Below are positions 52,487 to 60,100 of a DNA stretch of 64,000 nucleotides, in pieces. Both the position numbers and the translations under genes were made by a program. Within the stretch, counting starts at the first letter, position 1, and each line of letters begins with the position of its first letter. The DNA is from CALBPI01 sp039821605 (GTDB lineage: Bacteria > Pseudomonadota > Gammaproteobacteria > Steroidobacterales > Woeseiaceae), in the NCBI GenBank assembly GCA_039821605.1, contig JBCBNV010000003.1, forward strand, positions 531,278-595,277. Direction: 5' to 3'. A model generated the notes under the pieces. It had not been told where the DNA came from. It did no database searches and saw only the letters and a list, made by a program, of their open reading frames with translations.

Positions 52487-54823
52487 CTATGGCTTCGCAA
52501 TTTCGTTCAGCTTCTGCCTCGCCAACTCCGAGAGACGGTGGTCATGATCTGCACTAGACCAATGATCAAGTATCGCCGACAGGTAGTCTCGCGCTGCGTC
52601 CGAATTCCCACGGTCCAATGACAGATTCGCCGCGCTAAGGTGTGCAGTCGCCCAGGCGGAGATATTGATTGAACGACCGTAGCCGATCATTGCTTCGGCA
52701 AATGCTGCCCCCCGGTTTCGGATCATCCAATCGAGCTGCTCTAGTGCAGCACCTGAGTCACCGTGACGTGCATAAGCGAATGCGAGACTCTCCCTCGCTT
52801 GGTAGAGGTTTCTCTGTGAAACTAGCCGCTCGAGAATAGCAATTGCTCGTGTAGATTCCCCTTGAGCGACCAATACCTCCGACTCCACAAGGTCGACATA
52901 TTGGCCAATTGTAGGCAGCTCGGCTGAGTCCAACGCTCGACGGAGATTGACAAGGAGCGATTGAGCTGCCTGATCGCAACCGTATCGCGCAGCGAATTTT
53001 GCCATCACGGCGACCTGCGGCACCCTCGAAAAGTCATCGTAAGCATCAAGCGCTGCAGCCAGATTCACCAGCGACTCTGTTTGTGCGCACACGAATTGCG
53101 CAGTCTCCTGTTGCGGTGCCTGCTGGATCAGTATCGCGAGCAAGGCTAGTTTCGAGGGAACGTGATTGAGAGAGGGGACGCTGTCGGTCGAAGGGATCGC
53201 CCCTAACTCCGAAAACGCTTGAGCGATTCTCCCGAGATCGAGAAAATATGCGATCGCCTTCTTGCTCGGAGTAGACAACTCTGGTGCGCGACGCGCGTCC
53301 TTGTACATCAGCTCATACGCATCGTCGGACCTGAATGCCACGAGGTATGCATCCACCAGTCCGAAATTGTATAAATGTCCCGCAATCTGGTAGCTGAGCT
53401 CGAATGCCTCAACTGCCTTGTCAGTCTCGCCCAAACCCAACAGGCAATACCCGTGCTTGTAATGCAACAACCAATCACTAGGCCGCACGCCAAGTGCTGC
53501 CTGAAATGCTTCCGCACAACCCTGATGGTCGTTAAAATAGGTTCGAAGGACAGTGCCCTTGTTACTGTGACCCGATGGATCGCCTGGATACAGGTTGGCG
53601 AGCATCTTCCATCGTGCGAGCATCACTTGTGGGTCGCTATACCACGCCGAATGGGCGCTGACGTACAAGTATTCCGATTCGGTGAGCCTTTCGGAATTCT
53701 CCAGAGCGAGTCCCCAGTGACGCTCAGCACTCTCGCGAGACTCGTGGTTGCCGTAGTGGATGAGGGCCAATGCAGCATGCGCCGCCGCGAACTCTGGATC
53801 CAGTGAAATTGCGTATTCCAGCAGTGGCAGTGCTTCCCCACCTTTGTCTGCGCGCCTAAGGGTCTCCGCAGCGGAATATGCCCGCAGCGCCTCGAAGTTT
53901 GCGGTCGTGACTGCGCGTAGTGGCTTTGACTTGCTGATCGTCGCATGGCTTTCGCCAAGCGCCTCTCGCATTTCGCGCGCCAACGCTTGCACGCTGGGAA
54001 TGACGCTTGCCGCATCCGATAACTCGATCTGCGCCTCATGCAACAATTTCGAGTCTTCGCCTCTGATCAGCCGCGCATGCAGGTATCGCAGTTCGTTCAG
54101 GCGGTCGAGCAAGAGAATACATACGACTTCGATTCCCTCTCTTTGTGCTAGATCGATCCAGTCTTGCTGCGATAGCTCAACTCCAGGAGGCAATTGCATC
54201 CTCCTTATCGCTTCTCCCATGTCATCAGCGGATACCACGTGTGATACACGGCTTTGCGACAGTGCGACGCGAAACGCCCGTTCCAGTGGGACGGAATAAC
54301 CGGGCTCGTCTACCCGGTCGCTGAGAACCACGAGCACCGAAATGACAGGTTCACCAGCGTTTCCGTCCATTCGATCTGCGGCGATGAAGCCAATCCCCAA
54401 TGCAATGACGGCCAGAGCGCCGACTAGGACTGGCGTCGCGAGTTTGAACCGACCCTGTTGTGGTGGGGGCGCACCGGAGCTTTCGTGAGAATCAGTGTGC
54501 AACTCGACCGGAGCGATCAGGCGATACCCTCGCTTAGGGATTGTCTCGATGTACTCGGGACTCGACGGCGAATCGCCGAAGGCGCGCCTGAGCTCATTGA
54601 TGCACCGGTTCAAAGCGGCATCGCTCACGACCGATCCTGGCCAGACTTGCTTCAGCAGATCGTCCCTCGAGACGAGGGAACCGGACCTTGCGATCAGCGC
54701 TCTGAGAACGCCTGCAACCCGCGGCTGCAGTCGAACCGCGGTACCGTTGCGAACCACAAGACCCTCGTCGAGAACGACCTCGGAGGACCCCACGCGAATT
54801 GTTCCAACCGGTTGCGACCCCAA
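52487..54823 (-). CDS. Membrane-bound winged-helix regulator with TPR region (CadC-like)
   Basis: A 778-residue protein. The N-terminal winged helix (about 8-105) includes RDDLLKQVWPGSVV, LNRCINELRRAFGD and IPKRGYRLIAPV. A membrane segment lies at about 130-150. The large C-terminal part is helical with TPR-like repeats (GEALPLLEYAISLDPEFAAAHA, GETDKAVEAFELSYQIAG). It is a one-component regulator without receiver domain. The start is a TTG, so the exact N-terminus is uncertain. Its position 125 bp upstream of the exported protein gene on the same strand makes it the likely regulator of the RiPP-like genes; it is divergent from the sigma factor. Confidence 0.85.
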   Translation of the reverse strand: MGSQPVGTIRVGSSEVVLDEGLVVRNGTAVRLQPRVAGVLRALIARSGSLVSRDDLLKQVWPGSVVSDAALNRCINELRRAFGDSPSSPEYIETIPKRGYRLIAPVELHTDSHESSGAPPPQQGRFKLATPVLVGALAVIALGIGFIAADRMDGNAGEPVISVLVVLSDRVDEPGYSVPLERAFRVALSQSRVSHVVSADDMGEAIRRMQLPPGVELSQQDWIDLAQREGIEVVCILLLDRLNELRYLHARLIRGEDSKLLHEAQIELSDAASVIPSVQALAREMREALGESHATISKSKPLRAVTTANFEALRAYSAAETLRRADKGGEALPLLEYAISLDPEFAAAHAALALIHYGNHESRESAERHWGLALENSERLTESEYLYVSAHSAWYSDPQVMLARWKMLANLYPGDPSGHSNKGTVLRTYFNDHQGCAEAFQAALGVRPSDWLLHYKHGYCLLGLGETDKAVEAFELSYQIAGHLYNFGLVDAYLVAFRSDDAYELMYKDARRAPELSTPSKKAIAYFLDLGRIAQAFSELGAIPSTDSVPSLNHVPSKLALLAILIQQAPQQETAQFVCAQTESLVNLAAALDAYDDFSRVPQVAVMAKFAARYGCDQAAQSLLVNLRRALDSAELPTIGQYVDLVESEVLVAQGESTRAIAILERLVSQRNLYQARESLAFAYARHGDSGAALEQLDWMIRNRGAAFAEAMIGYGRSINISAWATAHLSAANLSLDRGNSDAARDYLSAILDHWSSADHDHRLSELARQKLNEIAKP

Positions 54824-55155
54824 CCCTCGCCTCGCGTAAACAAATGCGTTCAGGACCTCAGTAGTTCTTGATTCTGGCTAGGGCAATGAGTTCCCGCAGC
54901 AACCGAACAAGAACCAATGGCGATAGATCGCCCAACCTTGATTGCGCAGTAAAACCGTCAACACCCGGTCGGAAACGCCTACCCAACCCTTTAGACAATA
55001 CGCCGAATTCAAGTACGAGCAACTCGTAAGAACTAAATCATGAATTAATCACGCTTCCGTCATGCGCTAAACCCCTGGATCAACAACAGTTTCCGCTAGC
55101 GCCCAAGGCTGGTCAGCCTCTCGCGCAGCCCAACTAGCCAAGCAGGGGTCCCACA
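54824..55155. promoter_or_regulatory. Divergent region between the TPR regulator and ECF sigma genes
   Basis: About 330 bp, AT-rich in the middle (AACTAAATCATGAATTAATC). No gene is supported. Promoters for both directions should lie here; the sequence before the sigma gene may be its own autoregulated promoter, but no pair of elements could be assigned. Confidence 0.35.
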
Positions 55156-55875
55156 ATGACGAGCGCATTTCTACTTCCCGAAACCGATGATTTCGAAGAT
55201 CACGCCGAATTCGCAGGCAGAGACACCCAACTCACCACGCCATCTGATCCCCGACCCGCGCTCAAGGTCTCTGAGGGCCAATTTGACGCCTTTGCGCGCA
55301 GAGCAGCAGCGCACAGACCGGCGCTGGTTAGACGATTGGCCCGGATTGGCGCTCAGCCAGAACTTGCAAAGGACCTAGCGCAAGAAGCAATAGCGGTTGG
55401 CCTTGCGCGCCTCCGCTCCGGCGTGCTCCGTGACAGGCACAAGATCGAAAACTTCCTCTACCGAACCGCCTACTTTCTTTGGATCGGTGAGCGGAGAAGG
55501 CGCTCGCGCACGCTGCCGCTATGCGACGTGATTGGCGCGCTCCACGACGCAGATTCGGATCCATATCAGGAGTCCGAATCAACAGCAACAGGCTTGCGCG
55601 ACATGCTGCAATCATTGTTGGACCAGCTACCAAGCCACCGGGACAGGGAGCTCTTGAGGCGGTACTTCTTTGCGGACCAGGAGAAAGCAACGATCTGCGC
55701 CTGTCTGAGCCTCACGAACCGCCACTTCGACCGTGTGCTGAGCCGCGCGAAGACAAGGCTCCGAAATCTCGCGTTCTCTCCAGACAACATCAATAAGGTC
55801 ATGCACTACGCAGACTTGCTTGCTCTGGATCTCGCGGAAACCCCCGAGACAAATACGCCCGCCAATCAGATGTAG
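55156..55875 (+). CDS. ECF-type RNA polymerase sigma factor
   Basis: A 239-residue protein. After a 45-residue extension, region 2 spans about residues 50-120 (ELAKDLAQEAIAVGLARL, then FLYRTAYFLWIGERRRRSR). Region 4 lies at about 140-205 (LLDQLPSHRDRELLRRYFF, then an HTH with ICACLSLTNRHFDRVLSRAK). The wording of region 4 fits the ECF family. No anti-sigma factor gene follows; the next gene is a small secreted protein, on the same strand after 57 bp. It may control the adjacent AT-rich island genes. Confidence 0.85.
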   Translation: MTSAFLLPETDDFEDHAEFAGRDTQLTTPSDPRPALKVSEGQFDAFARRAAAHRPALVRRLARIGAQPELAKDLAQEAIAVGLARLRSGVLRDRHKIENFLYRTAYFLWIGERRRRSRTLPLCDVIGALHDADSDPYQESESTATGLRDMLQSLLDQLPSHRDRELLRRYFFADQEKATICACLSLTNRHFDRVLSRAKTRLRNLAFSPDNINKVMHYADLLALDLAETPETNTPANQM

Positions 55876-55932
55876 ATGCAACTTCGTATGGACGTTGCAC
55901 CAAATGGCAGAGTCCAAAAAGGGGACATATCA

Positions 55933-56469
55933 ATGAAATCTAGAGACTTTTCACTTGCAGTCTGTTGTCTACAGGCGTTTCTGTTGTCGTCACTGGCCAT
56001 CGCGGATGACACTGCGGACGGTGACGAAAAAGCGGCACCAGAATCGTCGATTTCCGTGGACGTCGAGTTGGCGGGTACATCGCTACAGGAAGCGACCATA
56101 TCCGTCAGGTTTTATCTGGAAAACATCGGCTTCTACAGCAAGCGGCGACACTGGGACAATCCCTCAACGTTTACAATCTACAGCGACGGCAGCTGGTTTT
56201 TCTATGCCACCCGCCTCGCGAATTTCGACCGAACGTGGGCTGACACGGGGCGAACTTGGCGGACACGCCTCGACGCGGTGTACTACTCCAGATACGACGC
56301 AGCAAACAAGCGATGCGCCGGACAAATTCTGCACTCGAATCAGTACCGGTTCGCCACTGTCCGATACAAGCAACAGCGACACAACTATACCCGACGCGGC
56401 GACGACGCTGCCTTCGCTTCAATTAGCAGTCAAGCGCGTTGCATGAGATACCAGAGTTGGTGGTACTAG
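55933..56469 (+). CDS. Small secreted protein of unknown function
   Basis: About 178 residues from ATG 55933, preceded by AGGGGA; an earlier in-frame ATG at 55876 would put the signal sequence inside. The signal peptide (SLAVCCLQAFLLSSLAIA) is followed by an acidic linker and a domain rich in Tyr, Trp, Arg and Ser (IYSDGSWFFYATRLANF, then RFATVRYKQQRHNY), ending in SWWY. No family is recognised. It follows the sigma factor gene by 57 bp and could be its target or regulator partner. Confidence 0.65.
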   Translation: MKSRDFSLAVCCLQAFLLSSLAIADDTADGDEKAAPESSISVDVELAGTSLQEATISVRFYLENIGFYSKRRHWDNPSTFTIYSDGSWFFYATRLANFDRTWADTGRTWRTRLDAVYYSRYDAANKRCAGQILHSNQYRFATVRYKQQRHNYTRRGDDAAFASISSQARCMRYQSWWY

Positions 56470-56807
56470 GACTATCGCGACCGGCGATGAGCAGAGACTG
56501 AGCCACCTGGCGGTCTCATCGCTGCTGTGGTGGCCTTGGGCGAATTCCTGCCGCCCGAGGCCGCCCTACCGCCCGCTTCCCCGTCTGAGCGACATTCATT
56601 AGTGGTTCCTTCTGGAGTTCTTCGGCTGCCTGTGCGTGAGCGTTACTGACCTTCCCCCGTTGAGCCTGAGTCTCTCGAGTGAGCCAGATTAGTGGGCCAA
56701 CTGGGCACCGAAGATTCAGGGTTTCTGAGTGCTTTGGAATTACCGAAGACTTGCGGCTAAGAGGGGGATCGAACAATCGAGACCTGGAATTTCGGTCGGG
56801 CAGCCCC
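56470..56807. other. Intergenic region at the right edge of the island
   Basis: About 340 bp between the secreted protein gene and the end of putA. A minus-strand frame of 86 codons lies here but has no ribosome-binding site or recognisable content. Nothing else is supported. Base composition returns to the core level at its right end. Confidence 0.35.
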
Positions 56808-59800
56808 TTAGTCGAGACTCAGCAATGACGCATTCCCTCCAACAGCTGCAGTGTTATTACTCACCGCATACTCCGTCCCGAATCTATCCAAATAGTTCGG
56901 CCCACCTGCCTTGGGACCAGTGCCTGAGAGTCCACGCCCCCCGAACGGCTGCACGCCGACCACAGCACCTACCATGTTTCGGTTGATATACACGTTGCCC
57001 GCACGAGCAAGCCGGGCAAGCCGCCCCGCCCTGCCATCAATACGCGTGTGCACGCCAAAGGTCAGTCCGTACCCGGTCGCGTTGATCGTCTCGATAAGCG
57101 CCTCAAGCTCATCCGAGCCAAAGCGATACACATGCACGACCGGCCCGAACACCTCGCGCTCCAACGCTTCGATAGCGTCAATTTCGACCAACGTCGGCGC
57201 AAAGAACTCACCCTTCTCTGCCTGCTTCGGCAACACACACTGATGCAACACCGTCTGCTCAGCCCGCATCTTCTCGACATGCCGCTCCAGCACCTCACGC
57301 GCCTCGGCGTCAATCACCGGCCCAACATCTGTCGCTAGCTCCGCCGGGTCACCAATGTTGAGCTCGAGCATCGCACCCCTAAGCAACTCGACAACTCGCG
57401 GCGCCACATCCTTCTGCACGCAGAGAATGCGTAGCGCCGAACACCGCTGCCCCGCCGAATTGAAGCCACTCTGGATGACATCTGCAACAACCTGCTCGGG
57501 CAACGCGCTCGAATCAACGATCATCGCGTTTTGGCCTCCGGTCTCGGCGATCAACGTGCCGATCTGACCATCGCGATTCGCGAGCGTCCGGTTGATGATC
57601 AGCGCCGTCTCGGTGCTGCCGGTAAAGGCAACACCAGCAACTCGCGGATCGGCAATCGCTGGCGCCGCGGCTGCGCCGCCGTCACCCGGCAGGTAGTGCA
57701 GGACGCTGGCCGGCACGCCCGCCTCCCACAGCAACTCACACGCCCGGTGTGCAACCAGGCTCGTCTGCTCGGCAGGCTTAGCGATGACGCTGTTGCCAGC
57801 CGCAAGCGCGGCAACCACCTGCCCCGTGAAAATTGCCAGCGGAAAATTCCACGGGCTGACACAAACGAACAGGCCCTTGCCACGCAATCCGTAGACGTTC
57901 TTCTCACCCGTCGGTCCGGGCAACACCGTCGGCTCCGAAAACTTCTCGCGCGCCTCGGCGGCGTAGTACCTCAAAAAATCGACCGCCTCGCGAACCTCGG
58001 CGATGGCGTCGGGCAGCGTCTTGCCCGCCTCGCGAATGCACAGCGCGAAAAGCTCGGCTGCGTGTTCCTCAAACAAATCGGCCGTCTTGTCCAACGCAGC
58101 CGCACGCTGCTCAGCCGGCGTGCGATCCCAGCCCTGAAAGCCCGCGGCCGCCGCATCGACAGCCGCCCTCGCCGTCTCCGCATCGGCAAAATCCACGCTG
58201 CCGACAACCTCGCCCGTTTCAAACGGGTTCACACTATCGGTCGGCGTACCACCAAGCCGCTTGCCATCGACCACGGGCCCCGCCGAATACTGCCGCCCGG
58301 CGAACGCCTGCATCTCCGAATAAACACCGCTGCCCACAACACGATCCGGCAGATTCACACCCGCCGAGTTCTTGCGTCGCGCCCCAAACAGATCCCCGGG
58401 CATGACAATGCCGGGATGCGGAATCACATCGAGCGCACGCACTTCAGTGATCGGGTCGGCGATGATCGCGTCGATGGGCTCGTTGGGATCGACAATCTGA
58501 TTCACGAAGCTCGTGTTTGCCCCATTCTCGAGCAAGCGGCGCACGAGGTACGGCAGCAGGTCTTCATGGCTGCCGACCGGCGCGTACACGCGGCAACGCT
58601 TGTCGTAGCGCTGCGGGTCGATGACGGCCGAGTAGAGCTCCTCGCCCATGCCGTGCAGGCGCTGGAACTCATAGTCCGAGCGGCTGCCCGCGTGGTGCAG
58701 GATGTAGCTCAGCGTGTGCGCGTTGTGCGTCGCGAACTGCGGGTAGATCAGCTCGCCGGCGTCTAGCATCAGTCGCGCGCAGGCGAGATAACTGACGTCG
58801 GTGTTCACCTTGCGCGTGAACACCGGGTAACCGGGCAGGCCCAGCTCCTGCGCGTGCTTGATCTCGGTGTCCCAGTAGGCCCCTTTGACGAGCCGCACCG
58901 GGATGCGGCGGCCGATGCGTTTCGACAGCGCCGCCAGCCAGCGCACCACGTCGGCACCGCGCTTCTGGTAGGCCTGCACGGCCAGGCCGAAGCCCTGGTA
59001 GCCGTCGAGGTCGGTGTCGGTGTAGACACGCTCGAAGATGTCCAGGCTCAGTTGCAGGCGGTCGGCCTCTTCGGCGTCCATGGTCAGCGCGATGCCGACT
59101 TCGCGCGCCTGCTTGGCCAACGCCAGCAGCATCGGTGCGAGCTCGTCCATCGCCTGCTGGCGGCGCGCGAACTCGTAGCGCGGGTGCAGCGCGGAGAGCT
59201 TCACGCTGATGGAGTGCACGGCGAAGATGTCATCTTCTTTCGCGCTCTTGCCGATGGCCGCGATGGCCGCCTTGTAGGCATCGAAATAGCGCTGCGCGTC
59301 CTGGCGCGTCATCGCCGCCTCGCCCAGCATGTCGAAGCTGTAGCGGTAGTCCTTGTTGTCGCCTTTGGTTGCACGCTTCAGCGCGGCCTCGATGTCGCGA
59401 CCCATGACGAACTGGTGGCCCATCACCTTCATCGCCTGGCGCATGGCCTTGCGCACGACGGGCTCGCCGGCGCGGCTGACCAGGCGTTTGAACAGCTCCT
59501 TCGGATTGCGTTGGTGCGCCTCATCGAGCGTCAGCATCTTGCCCGTGAGCATCAGGCCCCAGGTGCTGGCGTTGACGAACAGGCTCTCGCTGGAGCCGAG
59601 GTGGCTTTCCCAGTCGGCGGCGGTGATCTTGTCGGCGATGAGCGCGTCGGCGGTATCGGCATCGGGGATGCGCAGCAGCGCCTCGGCCACGCACATCAGC
59701 ATGATCCCTTCCTGGCTGGAGAGGTCGTACTTCTGCAGGAAGGCCTCGATGCCGGAGCGGTCTTCGTTGAGCTTACGCACGTGCTCGACGAGCTCGCGGG

Positions 59801-59990
59801 CCGTGGTGCGAATGTTGTCGCGCTCGAACTCGCCTTCGCTGGCGATCTTCAGCAGCTCGGAGACGAGCTGCGCCTCATCGGCCAGGTACGCGCCGCCGAG
59901 GTCCTCTGTGCCCGTGGAGCGGGTGTAGTCGGCCGTGAACGGCTGGCGCGGGTTGGGTTGGTCGTGAGTGGCGTCAGGGCGTGCGGCCAT
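56808..59990 (-). CDS. putA: Bifunctional proline dehydrogenase / L-glutamate-gamma-semialdehyde dehydrogenase
   Basis: About 1060 residues from ATG 59990 (GCAGGAG upstream). It oxidises proline to glutamate in two steps. The FAD-dependent proline dehydrogenase domain includes FSFDMLGEAAMT-like wording (YRYSFDMLGEAAMTRQDA), VRLVKGAYWDTEIK and FATHNAHTLSYIL. The second domain is an aldehyde dehydrogenase with SPWNFPLAIFTGQ, LIAETGGQNAMIVD (general base Glu) and SAGQRCSALRIL (nucleophile Cys). It lacks the ribbon-helix-helix DNA-binding domain of E. coli PutA and the C-terminal extra domain of long forms, so it is the short non-regulatory type. Electrons from FAD go to the quinone pool. No proline permease gene is adjacent. 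Confidence 0.95.
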   Translation of the reverse strand: MAARPDATHDQPNPRQPFTADYTRSTGTEDLGGAYLADEAQLVSELLKIASEGEFERDNIRTTARELVEHVRKLNEDRSGIEAFLQKYDLSSQEGIMLMCVAEALLRIPDADTADALIADKITAADWESHLGSSESLFVNASTWGLMLTGKMLTLDEAHQRNPKELFKRLVSRAGEPVVRKAMRQAMKVMGHQFVMGRDIEAALKRATKGDNKDYRYSFDMLGEAAMTRQDAQRYFDAYKAAIAAIGKSAKEDDIFAVHSISVKLSALHPRYEFARRQQAMDELAPMLLALAKQAREVGIALTMDAEEADRLQLSLDIFERVYTDTDLDGYQGFGLAVQAYQKRGADVVRWLAALSKRIGRRIPVRLVKGAYWDTEIKHAQELGLPGYPVFTRKVNTDVSYLACARLMLDAGELIYPQFATHNAHTLSYILHHAGSRSDYEFQRLHGMGEELYSAVIDPQRYDKRCRVYAPVGSHEDLLPYLVRRLLENGANTSFVNQIVDPNEPIDAIIADPITEVRALDVIPHPGIVMPGDLFGARRKNSAGVNLPDRVVGSGVYSEMQAFAGRQYSAGPVVDGKRLGGTPTDSVNPFETGEVVGSVDFADAETARAAVDAAAAGFQGWDRTPAEQRAAALDKTADLFEEHAAELFALCIREAGKTLPDAIAEVREAVDFLRYYAAEAREKFSEPTVLPGPTGEKNVYGLRGKGLFVCVSPWNFPLAIFTGQVVAALAAGNSVIAKPAEQTSLVAHRACELLWEAGVPASVLHYLPGDGGAAAAPAIADPRVAGVAFTGSTETALIINRTLANRDGQIGTLIAETGGQNAMIVDSSALPEQVVADVIQSGFNSAGQRCSALRILCVQKDVAPRVVELLRGAMLELNIGDPAELATDVGPVIDAEAREVLERHVEKMRAEQTVLHQCVLPKQAEKGEFFAPTLVEIDAIEALEREVFGPVVHVYRFGSDELEALIETINATGYGLTFGVHTRIDGRAGRLARLARAGNVYINRNMVGAVVGVQPFGGRGLSGTGPKAGGPNYLDRFGTEYAVSNNTAAVGGNASLLSLD

Positions 59991-60100
59991 CAAGTGCTCC
60001 TGCAATTGGGCAGGCGCCACCGCGAACGCGTGGCGCCGAATCACTCGATTATAGCGCCGCTTGGGCCGTCTCCGTCAGGCCCTCAGACCCGCCGCCGGCC

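Noticed and set aside
56516..56776. Small gene between the secreted protein and putA
   Set aside because: No Shine-Dalgarno site, no recognisable domain, and Arg/Pro-rich content typical of chance frames.
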